Below are positions 1 to 7,272 of a stretch of 10,946 bases of DNA, in pieces. The notes under the pieces are model-generated. The model was not told where the DNA came from. It saw nothing but the letters and a program-made list of their open reading frames with translations, and made no database searches. The DNA lies in NCBI GenBank assembly GCA_009774625.1, contig VSOB01000080.1, positions 1-10,946 on the forward strand, in the 5' to 3' direction. This stretch comes from Lachnospiraceae bacterium (GTDB lineage: Bacteria > Bacillota > Clostridia > Lachnospirales > Lachnospiraceae). Made by a program: the position numbers and the translations under genes. Numbering within the stretch: the stretch's first letter is position 1; every line of letters begins with the position of its first letter.

Positions 1-1
1 A

Positions 2-30
2 TTGACAATAAATAGTGTAAGTGCTATTTT
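2..30 (+). promoter_or_regulatory. Sigma-A-type promoter of the hrcA-grpE-dnaK-dnaJ operon
   Basis: A perfect -35 box TTGACA (2-7) is followed after 17 bp by TATTTT (25-30), which matches the -10 consensus at four of six positions. Transcription would start near base 37, so the CIRCE operator lies at the start of the transcript. This is the usual layout of HrcA-controlled operons in Firmicutes, where the vegetative sigma factor drives the genes and HrcA sets the level. Confidence 0.8.
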
Positions 31-44
31 AGGTAAAGAAGATA

Positions 45-71
45 TTAGCACTCATAAAAGACGAGTGCTAA
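45..71. promoter_or_regulatory. CIRCE operator (HrcA binding site)
   Basis: TTAGCACTC (45-53), a 9-base spacer and GAGTGCTAA (63-71) form a perfect copy of the CIRCE consensus, 9 bp arms with a 9 bp spacer. HrcA dimers bind this element and block transcription of class I heat-shock genes; GroEL is the usual modulator of HrcA activity. The site lies between the predicted start of transcription and the hrcA ribosome binding site, so it is also in the 5' leader RNA, where it can form a hairpin. Confidence 0.97.
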
Positions 72-95
72 TAACAGGCGGGAGAGGTGATGGAA

Positions 96-1124
96 ATGCA
101 GTTAGATGATAGAAAGAAGAAGATTTTGCAGGCCATCATCCATAATTATCTGGAAACGGGTGAGCCGGTAGGCAGCAGGACGATTTCCAAATATACGGAC
201 CTGAATCTGAGTTCGGCTACCATCCGCAATGAAATGGCGGATCTGGAAGAGCTGGGCTATATTTTGCAGCCTCACACTTCTGCAGGCAGGATTCCTTCTG
301 ACAAAGGCTATCGTCTGTACGTGGATGATATGATGCAGGTGAAGGAAAAAGAGGTGGAGGAGATCAAGGGGATGCTCCTGGAAAAGCAGGACAGGATGGA
401 ACAGCTTTTAAAACAGGTGGCGAAGCTGTTGGCAGTCAATACCAATTATGCCACGATGATTTCCGCCCCCCAGACCAGGAAGAACAAACTGAAATTTATT
501 CAGCTTTCCAAGATGGATGCCAGACAGTTGCTGGCAGTGATCGTGGCAGAAGGCAATGTGATCAAAAACAATATGCTGCAGATGGAGGAAGAGCTGGATG
601 ACGAAACGATACTGAAGCTGAATATCCTGCTCAATACTTATCTGAACGGACTGTCGGCGGAGGAAATCAATCTGGGGATGATTTCCACGATGAAGCGTCA
701 GGCCGGTATCCACAGCGATATTGTAAGCGAAGTCATCGATGCGGTAGCAGAGGCGATCAAGGCGGATGAAGATCTGGAAATCTATACCAGCGGCACCAAC
801 AATATTTTCCGCTATCCGGAACTGGCGGACCATCAGAAGGCCAGCGAACTGATTAATACATTTGAAGAAAAGCAGATGCTGACGGAACTGGTACGGGAAA
901 CGCTGGCGGATGAAAGCAATACAGGGATCCAGGTTTACATCGGGGAAGAGACACCGATCAAGACAATGAAGGACTGCAGCATAGTAACTGCCACCTATGA
1001 GCTGGAAGAAGGGATGCGGGGAACGATCGGTATCATCGGCCCCACCCGTATGGATTATGATAAGGTGGTGGACACACTGAAAACACTGATGCATCAGTTG
1101 GACATTTTATACAAGAAACGGTAA
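96..1124 (+). CDS. hrcA: Heat-inducible transcription repressor HrcA
   Basis: HrcA represses class I heat-shock genes by binding CIRCE, so here it controls its own operon. The product is about 342 aa, the usual family length. The N-terminal winged-helix DNA-binding region covers roughly residues 1-75 and contains NLSSATIRNEMADLEELGY, followed by the family signature HTSAGRIPSDKGYRLYVD. The rest is the GAF-like and dimerisation part. I choose the ATG at 96 (protein begins MQLDDRKKK): the strong Shine-Dalgarno GAGGTGAT at 84-91 matches the 16S tail over eight bases and gives a core spacing of about 8, and the family typically starts MQL. The upstream in-frame GTG at 87 and ATG at 90 overlap that Shine-Dalgarno. 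It is the first gene after a CIRCE, with grpE starting 36 bp downstream. Confidence 0.97.
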   Translation: MQLDDRKKKILQAIIHNYLETGEPVGSRTISKYTDLNLSSATIRNEMADLEELGYILQPHTSAGRIPSDKGYRLYVDDMMQVKEKEVEEIKGMLLEKQDRMEQLLKQVAKLLAVNTNYATMISAPQTRKNKLKFIQLSKMDARQLLAVIVAEGNVIKNNMLQMEEELDDETILKLNILLNTYLNGLSAEEINLGMISTMKRQAGIHSDIVSEVIDAVAEAIKADEDLEIYTSGTNNIFRYPELADHQKASELINTFEEKQMLTELVRETLADESNTGIQVYIGEETPIKTMKDCSIVTATYELEEGMRGTIGIIGPTRMDYDKVVDTLKTLMHQLDILYKKR

Positions 1125-1160
1125 TGCCGGCAAATTATAAATGCGAAAGGAAGAAGAGAC

Positions 1161-1796
1161 GTGTCAGAAGAAAACAGGCTGGAACAGGAATGGAATGAAG
1201 AATCGGAAAATACAGATACTACGGATACCATGACAGAAGGTTCTGATTTTGCAGAGGCGGAGGCCGGGGCGTGCGAAAGCCAGGCGCCTGACGGAGAGCA
1301 GACTCTGAGCAAGGAAGAAATCAAGGCGGCAAAGAAAAAGGCCAAAGCGGAGAAAAAGGATAAATATAAAGAAAAGATAGAGGAACTGGAGGACCGGGTC
1401 AAGCGTCAGATGGCGGAATTTGAAAATTTCCGGAAACGGACAGAGAGAGAAAAGACGCAGATGTTTGAAACCGGAGCCAGAAGCGTCATAGAAAAGATAC
1501 TGCCGGTGGTGGACAATTTTGAAAGAGGACTGCAGGCTGCCGCTCCCGGAGGCGGAAGTGATGCCTTTATGGAAGGCATGAATATGGTATATAAGCAGCT
1601 TATGACAGAATTGGAAGGCATCGGGGTCAAACCCATCGAAGCGGTGGGAACGGAGTTCAATCCTGATTTCCACAATGCGGTGATGCAGGTGGAAAGTGAA
1701 GCGTTTGCATCCGGAATCGTGGCACAGGAGCTGCAGAAGGGTTATCTGTACCATGATACCGTAGTACGGCACAGTATGGTGGGGGTTGTGCAGTAG
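1161..1796 (+). CDS. grpE: Nucleotide exchange factor GrpE
   Basis: GrpE releases ADP from DnaK and so resets the Hsp70 cycle in the cytoplasm. The 211 aa product has the family plan. The first 50 or so residues are acidic and low complexity, followed by a Lys/Glu-rich helical coiled-coil stretch (about 50-105, including EKIEELEDRVKRQMAEFENF). Then come ILPVVDNFERGL near residues 113-124 and the C-terminal beta domain with NPDFHNAV (167-174) and QKGYLYHDTVVRHSMVGVV at the end. It starts with GTG; AAAGGAAG about 8 bases upstream is the ribosome binding site, and no better ATG exists before residue 24. It lies between hrcA and dnaK in the same unit. The dnaK start follows 83 bp later, a gap with no second CIRCE. 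Confidence 0.96.
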   Translation: MSEENRLEQEWNEESENTDTTDTMTEGSDFAEAEAGACESQAPDGEQTLSKEEIKAAKKKAKAEKKDKYKEKIEELEDRVKRQMAEFENFRKRTEREKTQMFETGARSVIEKILPVVDNFERGLQAAAPGGGSDAFMEGMNMVYKQLMTELEGIGVKPIEAVGTEFNPDFHNAVMQVESEAFASGIVAQELQKGYLYHDTVVRHSMVGVVQ

Positions 1797-1879
1797 GAAG
1801 CTCCTTAAGGCATGGCATGTGCCGCGGGCGCTGTGGACATAAATACAGGAACATAATATTTATATAGGAGGGCTTTATC

Positions 1880-3754
1880 ATGAGCAAGATTATAGGAATC
1901 GACCTTGGAACAACAAATAGCTGTGTGGCTGTTATGGAAGGCGGGAAACCGACCGTTATCGCAAATACAGAAGGCGCAAGAACCACACCGTCTGTTGTGG
2001 CATTTACAAAGACAGGCGAAAGACTGGTAGGCGAGCCGGCAAAGCGGCAGGCAGTTACCAACGCAGAGAAAACCATTTCTTCTATTAAGAGGGATATGGG
2101 TACCGATCATGGCCGTACCATTGACGAAAAGAAATACTCTCCCCAGCAGATTTCCGCTATGATTCTGCAAAAGCTGAAGGCGGATGCAGAGAATTATCTG
2201 GGCGAAAAGGTGACAGAGGCGGTGATTACCGTACCGGCTTATTTCAATGATGCGCAGCGTCAGGCAACAAAAGACGCAGGTAAGATCGCAGGTATGGATG
2301 TAAAGCGTATCATCAACGAGCCTACGGCGGCAGCGCTGGCATATGGCCTGGACAATGAAAAAGAGCAGAAAATCATGGTTTATGACCTGGGCGGCGGTAC
2401 TTTCGACGTATCCATCATCGAAATCGGCGACGGTGTGATCGAAGTGCTGGCTACCAACGGAAACAACAGGCTGGGCGGCGATGACTTTGACCAGAAGATC
2501 ACGGATTATATGCTGGCAGAGTTTAAGAAAAATGAAGGCATCGACCTTTCCAACGATAAGATGGCGCTGCAGAGACTGAAAGAAGCTGCAGAAAAAGCAA
2601 AGAAAGAGCTTTCTTCCGCCACCACCACCAATATCAACCTTCCGTTCATTACAGCGACGGCAGAAGGGCCGAAGCATTTTGATATGAACCTGTCAAGGGC
2701 CAAGTTTGATGAGCTGACCCATGATCTGGTGGAGATGACGGCGATTCCGGTGCAGAACGCATTGAAGGACGCGGGCGTTACCTCGTCCGAGCTGGGCAAG
2801 GTACTGCTGGTGGGCGGTTCCACACGTATTCCGGCTGTACAGGATAAGGTAAAGGCTTTGACAGGCCATGAACCCAGCAAGTCATTGAATCCGGATGAGT
2901 GTGTTGCAATCGGTGCATCCATCCAGGGCGGTAAGCTGGCAGGAGATGCCGGCGCAGGGGATATCCTGCTGCTGGACGTAACGCCCCTTTCTCTTTCCAT
3001 CGAAACGATGGGCGGCGTGGCAACCAGACTGATCGAAAGGAACACGACGATTCCCACCAAGAAGAGCCAGGTATTTTCCACAGCGGCAGACAATCAGACC
3101 GCAGTGGACATCAATGTGGTACAGGGTGAGAGGCAGTTCGCAAAGGACAATAAATCGCTGGGCCAGTTCAGACTGGACGGGATCCCTCCGGCTCCCCGCG
3201 GAATCCCTCAGATCGAAGTTACATTTGACATCGATGCCAACGGTATCGTAAATGTGTCCGCTAAGGATCTGGGAACCGGTAAGGAACAGCATATTACCAT
3301 TACGGCAGGTTCCAATATGTCGGATGAAGATATTGACAGGGCAGTAAAAGAAGCAGCAGAGTTTGAAGCCCAGGATAAGAAGAGAAAAGAAGCCATTGAT
3401 GCCAGAAATGATGCGGATTCTTTCGTATTCCAGACAGAAAAGGCACTGGCTGATGTGGGCGATAAGATTTCCGACAGCGATAAGAGCGCGGTGGAAACAG
3501 AGCTGGCAGCGCTGAAAGAGATTCTGGAGAAAACCAAAGATACGGAAATGTCGGAAGCACAGGTGGCAGAGATGAAGGCCGCTCAGGAAAAACTGATGAA
3601 CAGCGCACAGGCCCTGTTCACCAAGGTATATGAGCAGGCACAGGCAGCCGGCGGCAGTGCGGCAGGACCGGATATGGGCGGTGCGCAGGCCGGTCCGGCG
3701 GACGATGCAGGAGCCGGAGACGATGTGGTAGACGGAGATTACAGAGAGGTATAG
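1880..3754 (+). CDS. dnaK: Molecular chaperone DnaK (Hsp70)
   Basis: DnaK binds exposed hydrophobic peptide segments in an ATP-driven cycle with DnaJ and GrpE. The 624 aa product is the length expected for a Gram-positive DnaK. The nucleotide-binding domain shows the phosphate-1 loop DLGTTNSC near residues 7-14, NEPTAAALAYG from 146 and the phosphate-2 loop DLGGGTFDVS at 169-178. The hydrophobic interdomain linker is LLLDVTPLSL near 363-372. The substrate domain and helical lid follow, ending in a Gly/Ala/Asp-rich tail (AAGGSAAGPDMGGAQ to DDVVDGDYREV). The short first subdomain after DLGTTNSC fits the Gram-positive type, which lacks the insert found in proteobacterial DnaK. The ATG at 1880 has a consensus AGGAGG 8 bases upstream (1866-1871). 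It is the third gene of the CIRCE-controlled operon. Confidence 0.98.
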   Translation: MSKIIGIDLGTTNSCVAVMEGGKPTVIANTEGARTTPSVVAFTKTGERLVGEPAKRQAVTNAEKTISSIKRDMGTDHGRTIDEKKYSPQQISAMILQKLKADAENYLGEKVTEAVITVPAYFNDAQRQATKDAGKIAGMDVKRIINEPTAAALAYGLDNEKEQKIMVYDLGGGTFDVSIIEIGDGVIEVLATNGNNRLGGDDFDQKITDYMLAEFKKNEGIDLSNDKMALQRLKEAAEKAKKELSSATTTNINLPFITATAEGPKHFDMNLSRAKFDELTHDLVEMTAIPVQNALKDAGVTSSELGKVLLVGGSTRIPAVQDKVKALTGHEPSKSLNPDECVAIGASIQGGKLAGDAGAGDILLLDVTPLSLSIETMGGVATRLIERNTTIPTKKSQVFSTAADNQTAVDINVVQGERQFAKDNKSLGQFRLDGIPPAPRGIPQIEVTFDIDANGIVNVSAKDLGTGKEQHITITAGSNMSDEDIDRAVKEAAEFEAQDKKRKEAIDARNDADSFVFQTEKALADVGDKISDSDKSAVETELAALKEILEKTKDTEMSEAQVAEMKAAQEKLMNSAQALFTKVYEQAQAAGGSAAGPDMGGAQAGPADDAGAGDDVVDGDYREV

Positions 3755-3765
3755 AATACAATGTG

Positions 3766-3801
3766 GTATGGGGCATAGAACGGATTTCATATGCCCCATA
3801 C
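3766..3801 (+). other. Stem-loop between dnaK and dnaJ
   Basis: GTATGGGGCATA (3766-3777) and TATGCCCCATAC (3790-3801) are perfect 12-bp inverted repeats around a 12-base loop, filling most of the 71 bp gap between dnaK and dnaJ. No T-run follows (the next bases are GTGTATGGAAAAAGG), so it is not a standard terminator. Its place after dnaK suggests an RNA processing or stability element, or a partial attenuator that lets dnaK accumulate above dnaJ. The repeat is seen directly; the role is inferred. Confidence 0.7.
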
Positions 3802-3825
3802 GTGTATGGAAAAAGGTAGATTGTT

Positions 3826-5007
3826 ATGGCAGAGCAGAAACGTGATTATTATGAGGTCCTGGGAGTAGAGAAAAGTGCCGATGAGGCAGCGATCAAAAAA
3901 GCATACAGGGCGCTTGCAAAAAAATACCATCCGGATATGAATCCAGGCGATGCGGAAGCGGAGAAAAAATTTAAAGAAGCGTCCGAAGCGTATGCCATAT
4001 TGAGTGATCCCGAAAAGAGGCGTCAGTACGATCAGTTTGGCCATGCCGCGTTTGAAAGTGGCGGCGGCGGTGGCGGCGGCTTTGGCGGTTTTGACTTTAA
4101 CAGCGCTGATTTCGGGGATATATTCGGAGATATATTCGGGGATTTGTTCGGCGGCGGCAGAAGAAGCGGACGCAGCAGCAATGGCCCGATGAAGGGAGCC
4201 AATATCCGTACCAGTGTGCGCATTTCATTTGAAGAAGCGGTTTTCGGTGTGGAAAAAGAGATCGAGCTGACCCTGAAGGATGAATGTCCTACCTGCCACG
4301 GAAGCGGAGCAAAGCCGGGCACCAGTCCGGAAACCTGTTCAAAATGCGGCGGAAAAGGTCAGGTGGTCTTTACACAGCAGTCTTTTTTTGGTACAGTCAG
4401 AAATGTACAGACCTGTCCTGAATGCGGCGGCAGCGGAAAGGTGATAAAGGACAAGTGCGGAGACTGTCATGGCAGTGGATTTATAGCAAACCGCAAGAAA
4501 ATACAGATCAGCATACCGGCCGGTATTGACAACGGACAGAGTGTGCGTATCCGGGATAAGGGTGAACCGGGAATAAACGGCGGACCGAGAGGGGATCTGC
4601 TGGTGGAGGTTATGGTACAGCGCCATCCTGTGTTCCAGAGGCAGGATTATCATATTTATTCCACAGTGCCGGTATCGTTTGCAGTGGCCGCTCTGGGCGG
4701 AGAAATTGTGATTGATACTGTGGATGGCAGAGTGATCTACGAAGTGAAGGCCGGTACTCAGACTGATACGCGTGTCAGACTGAAGGGCAAGGGCGTGCCT
4801 TCTCTGCGCAACCGGGATGTGAGAGGCGACCATTATGTGACGCTGGTGGTTCAGGTACCGGATAAACTTTCTCATGAAGCGAAAGAGCTGCTGCGGAAGT
4901 TTGACGAGGTCACAGGCGACAGTCTGAATGCAGCCAAAAAAGCGGAAGCGGGGAAACATGGCGGAAGCGAAGGGAAGGACAAAAAGAAAAAAGGATTCTG
5001 GAAATAA
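3826..5007 (+). CDS. dnaJ: Chaperone protein DnaJ (Hsp40)
   Basis: DnaJ delivers substrates to DnaK and stimulates its ATPase. The 393 aa product has all four class A parts. The J domain (about 1-70) carries HPD at residues 35-37. A Gly/Phe-rich region follows, with a polyglycine run and the repeated DIFGDIFGDLFGGG. The zinc-binding region starts at C154 and has four CxxCxGxG motifs: CPTCHGSG, CSKCGGKG, CPECGGSG and CGDCHGSG. Last comes the C-terminal substrate-binding region (IQISIPAGIDNGQSVRI onward), with a lysine-rich tail ending KKKKGFWK. The ATG at 3826 has AAAGG about 9 bases upstream. It lies 71 bp after dnaK, across the stem-loop at 3766-3801, and no terminator follows it before the next two genes. 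Confidence 0.97.
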   Translation: MAEQKRDYYEVLGVEKSADEAAIKKAYRALAKKYHPDMNPGDAEAEKKFKEASEAYAILSDPEKRRQYDQFGHAAFESGGGGGGGFGGFDFNSADFGDIFGDIFGDLFGGGRRSGRSSNGPMKGANIRTSVRISFEEAVFGVEKEIELTLKDECPTCHGSGAKPGTSPETCSKCGGKGQVVFTQQSFFGTVRNVQTCPECGGSGKVIKDKCGDCHGSGFIANRKKIQISIPAGIDNGQSVRIRDKGEPGINGGPRGDLLVEVMVQRHPVFQRQDYHIYSTVPVSFAVAALGGEIVIDTVDGRVIYEVKAGTQTDTRVRLKGKGVPSLRNRDVRGDHYVTLVVQVPDKLSHEAKELLRKFDEVTGDSLNAAKKAEAGKHGGSEGKDKKKKGFWK

Positions 5008-5077
5008 ACAGACCGGATCAGGAGAAAAAGTCAGATGGGTGTAATATAAGACAAAAGCAGAGGGGAGGTGAGGAAAG

Positions 5078-5524
5078 ATGGCTTTAGAAGCAGAGGAACA
5101 GCTTGGCCGGAAGCTGGCGGAATGCCCTGTGGATCTGGTTAAAATAGGGATTCAGGTCGGATGGAGGACAGGGTTTTGCATTTTGCTGGATATTATGAAT
5201 TTCGGCGGTATCGCAGCGATCAGACAGTGGGGTGAGGTACCTCCCACTATGGGCATGATCATAGTGAATCTGGTTCTGACGATCGGCTTCGGATTTTACC
5301 CGCTGATACATTTGCGGGAATATCTGGCTTTTTATGAATATGGGATCAAATATCGGAAAGGGATCTATTTCTGGTCCGACCTGGGGCAGGCAGGCTGGCG
5401 CAATCACAGTATGGGCGGCGGTCTGTTTCGCAGTGTACTGATGGATACGAACAGAAAAGTATTTGACGTCACTTATGTAAAAAATCCCAGGAAACAATTT
5501 AACCGAGCGTATATGAATCATTGA
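5078..5524 (+). CDS. Uncharacterised small membrane protein in the dnaK operon
   Basis: I do not recognise this 148 aa protein. Two hydrophobic segments are visible, about residues 31-48 (TGFCILLDIMNFGGIAAI) and 58-77 (MGMIIVNLVLTIGFGFYPLI), which would form a membrane hairpin. The C-terminal 70 residues are soluble-looking and beta-rich (FYEYGIKYRKGIYFWSDLGQ, then MDTNRKVFDVTYV). A 'tyrosine-Gly-Ile ... trp-Ser-Asp-Leu' pattern after two helices recalls bacterial PH-like (YdbS/YcxB type) proteins, but that is only a resemblance. The start is well supported: GGGGAGGTGAGG lies just upstream of the ATG. It begins 70 bp after dnaJ with no terminator between, so it probably shares the heat-shock transcript. 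In Bacillus this place is taken by prmA. Confidence 0.85.
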   Translation: MALEAEEQLGRKLAECPVDLVKIGIQVGWRTGFCILLDIMNFGGIAAIRQWGEVPPTMGMIIVNLVLTIGFGFYPLIHLREYLAFYEYGIKYRKGIYFWSDLGQAGWRNHSMGGGLFRSVLMDTNRKVFDVTYVKNPRKQFNRAYMNH

Positions 5525-5554
5525 CACCGGACAAAAGGAGGAGGAGAAACAAAG

Positions 5555-6169
5555 ATGTTGGCAACTACATATTATGGATTTACCGTTCCCCAGATTATAG
5601 GGATCGTAGTGGTTTTTATCGTAGTGGTCTTTATTTATGTTACGATCAGGGATAAAATGAATCGGAAAAAGGCACAGAACGGAGAGGACAGAGAGCATAT
5701 ATGGAATATTCTGCAGAGCTCGGTGCCTCAGATCGAAAAATACACCAGAGCATACGGATGCTGGGAATGGAGCACCTATCAGGGTAAAAAGACGATCACA
5801 TCCTACTGGTATTACGGTCTTGCATTCAATCAGGACCGCATGTATGTGGTGCCTCTATCCTGCGAAGGGGGAGATGTGAGCTATTCCAATGCATACTGCA
5901 TCGAGAAAAGCGATGTGGCCATTGTGAACGGCAAGAAGGGGGATAAGTGGGTGGAACTGTATGACAGAAGTCAGAAGGAACTGCTTTCTGTTTCGGTTTT
6001 CCCGGAAAATCTGAACGATGACAAATACCATCCTGTGAACATCATGCAGCCTGATGAGGCAAGAGCCTTTGTAGAATGGAAAGATAAATGGATGGATGAA
6101 GTGAATACGGCAAATCATGTGGAAGTAACCGGCAAGATGAAAAAACCGGTAAAAGTACAGAGGATATAA
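5555..6169 (+). CDS. Uncharacterised single-pass membrane-anchored protein
   Basis: I do not recognise this 204 aa protein. Residues about 10-31 (FTVPQIIGIVVVFIVVVFIY) form a strong N-terminal transmembrane anchor followed by basic residues (RDKMNRKK), which predicts the rest lies in the cytoplasm. The body is rich in aromatic residues (YGCWEWSTYQGKKTITSYWYYG) and reads as alternating beta strands, then a short charged helix (EARAFVEWKDKWMDEVN). It could be a PH-like or other beta-barrel domain, with no motif that settles it. A strong ribosome binding site (AAAGGAGGAGGAG at 5533-5545) precedes the ATG. It starts 31 bp after the previous membrane gene and is the last gene before the terminator at 6301-6320, so the two probably work together. 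Confidence 0.85.
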   Translation: MLATTYYGFTVPQIIGIVVVFIVVVFIYVTIRDKMNRKKAQNGEDREHIWNILQSSVPQIEKYTRAYGCWEWSTYQGKKTITSYWYYGLAFNQDRMYVVPLSCEGGDVSYSNAYCIEKSDVAIVNGKKGDKWVELYDRSQKELLSVSVFPENLNDDKYHPVNIMQPDEARAFVEWKDKWMDEVNTANHVEVTGKMKKPVKVQRI

Positions 6170-6183
6170 AAGCATAAAAAATA

Positions 6184-6300
6184 TGGACCGCACTGCGGCG
6201 GTTTGAAGATATGTCGCCGAGGCGGCCCGCCGCAGGCGGGGAATGCCCGCTCCGCGCTCCGGAAAATGGTCGCTGATGCAGCCGCCCTTTGGCGCGGGAG
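6184..6300 (+). other. GC-rich self-complementary intergenic segment
   Basis: This non-coding stretch is much richer in GC than the genes on both sides and contains several overlapping inverted repeats. CCCGCC (6226-6231) pairs with GGCGGG (6235-6240) around a 3-base loop. The same 6236-6240 can pair instead with CCCGC at 6246-6250. GGCGG or GGCGGG recurs at 6197, 6221, 6235 and 6304, and CCGCC at 6227 and 6282. It ends directly in the terminator at 6301-6320. It could be a dispersed intergenic repeat, a structured 3' UTR or a small RNA; the sequence alone does not decide. Confidence 0.45.
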
Positions 6301-6320
6301 TCCGGCGGGCCGGATTTTTT
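6301..6320 (+). terminator. Rho-independent terminator of the dnaK operon
   Basis: TCCGG (6301-6305), loop CGGG and CCGGA (6310-6314) are followed by six T (6315-6320). The stem is short but all but one pair are G-C, and the T-run is uninterrupted. It is the first convincing terminator after the CIRCE promoter, about 130 bp past the last gene, and lies between two convergent transcription units. On the minus strand no T-run follows, so it serves the rightward operon only. Confidence 0.8.
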
Positions 6321-6339
6321 GGTTTGGGAGAGGCGTACT

Positions 6340-7272
6340 TTAATAACGGGACATTTGCCCAAAAGGGCGGTAGTCATCCACACAGACCGTCTCTCCAAGC
6401 TGTTCCCGCGTGGCCTGAAGAACCAGATCGGGTCTTGCCTGTGTGCTCCATTTTACCAGAGTCAGACAGCGGTTTTCGATTTCGATGCCGGTGATGCCGG
6501 TGGGATGGATACAGCTTCCGGTGTTGCAGTAGGGAGAGCGGACAGTGCCGATCATAGGGTGATGGGTGTGGCCGGTCACCAGAATATGCCCGTGTTTTAT
6601 TGCCCATTTTGTCAGACGTTGTTCTGACTTTTTCTTTTTCCGGTTGTTTTTGGCTGCACTGGTCGGATCGGGGATCCCCAGTTTTTCAAGAGGTCTCCAG
6701 AGATAACGGACCAGAAAGCGGGCCAGAGGCCAGAATGTACTGTTGAGAGGATCTGCCTGGTGACCGTGGGTCAGATAGATGTCCATGTTTTGTCTGACAT
6801 CCTGAAGGATGATGCCGGGATAGAACGTGATACCGGGGAAAAGGGGACATTCCTGCCGTGTGTGTTCACAGTAGTAAGTATGCATGCAGGTCTGACGGAA
6901 TCTGTTCTTGCTTTTTACGATGTCATGGTTCCCGTAGACGACATACATACGCCCTGCGGCATAGAAACGGGAAAGCATCGCAAAGGTATCGGCGTGGATT
7001 TCCCTGATTTTCCGGAAGCAGCGGTTTTCCCACAATTCGTCCCCGTCGCCCAGTTCCAGATAGGTAAAGCCCCTGCGGTAGTAATACTGCAGAGCGGCCA
7101 GGCAGAGATATTCATTTTTCAGAAAATTGTCATTGGCATTGCCGACGCCCCGGTGGCAGTCGCTGAACAGAATGTATCTGGAACCGGGCTGCAGCGGCAG
7201 CCGCAGCGCATGGTCAAAGGCTTTGGAAATGCGGCTGTGGCTACGGGCAGTAGGGGATAGGGAAAGTGTCAT
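6340..7272 (-). CDS. Calcineurin-like metallophosphoesterase
   Basis: A 310 aa two-metal phosphoesterase with all core motifs in order: SDCH (D38, H40), GDGDEL (D76), GNHD (114-117), THGH (H169, H171) and GHTHHP (234-239). These would hold two metal ions and hydrolyse a phosphoester or pyrophosphate bond; the substrate is unknown. The motif spacing recalls LpxH-type UDP-diacylglucosamine pyrophosphatases, but a Gram-positive host would not make that lipid, so I do not give that name. I place the start at 7272, not at the in-frame ATG at 7314: AAGGAG lies 6 bases before the ATG at 7272, while the upstream ATG has no ribosome binding site. The chosen ATG overlaps the stop of the preceding gene (ATGA), pointing to translational coupling. 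A basic stretch (RKKKK, 211-215) precedes the last motif. Confidence 0.92.
   Translation of the reverse strand: MTLSLSPTARSHSRISKAFDHALRLPLQPGSRYILFSDCHRGVGNANDNFLKNEYLCLAALQYYYRRGFTYLELGDGDELWENRCFRKIREIHADTFAMLSRFYAAGRMYVVYGNHDIVKSKNRFRQTCMHTYYCEHTRQECPLFPGITFYPGIILQDVRQNMDIYLTHGHQADPLNSTFWPLARFLVRYLWRPLEKLGIPDPTSAAKNNRKKKKSEQRLTKWAIKHGHILVTGHTHHPMIGTVRSPYCNTGSCIHPTGITGIEIENRCLTLVKWSTQARPDLVLQATREQLGETVCVDDYRPFGQMSRY

Noticed and set aside
1834..1862. Possible internal promoter before dnaK (TGGACA with TAATAT or TATTTA)
   Set aside because: With TAATAT the spacer is 14 bp, too short; with 17 bp the -10 is TATTTA, only four of six matches. No second CIRCE is present, so dnaK is best placed on the hrcA transcript.
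1805..3799. Long open frames on the minus strand across dnaK
   Set aside because: They lie opposite a fully conserved dnaK, lack ribosome binding sites and have composition typical of antisense shadows.
5025..5060. Possible promoter before the 5078 gene (GTGTAATATAAG)
   Set aside because: A TAATAT-like box is present but no -35 at a usable distance, so I treat the gene as part of the upstream operon.
6760..7260. Plus-strand open frame of 166 codons inside the phosphoesterase gene
   Set aside because: The minus strand encodes all metallophosphoesterase motifs in order; the plus frame has no known motif or good ribosome binding site.
6340..7272. Naming the phosphoesterase LpxH
   Set aside because: The motif pattern is similar, but lipid A synthesis is not expected in this Gram-positive host and no lpx genes are nearby.
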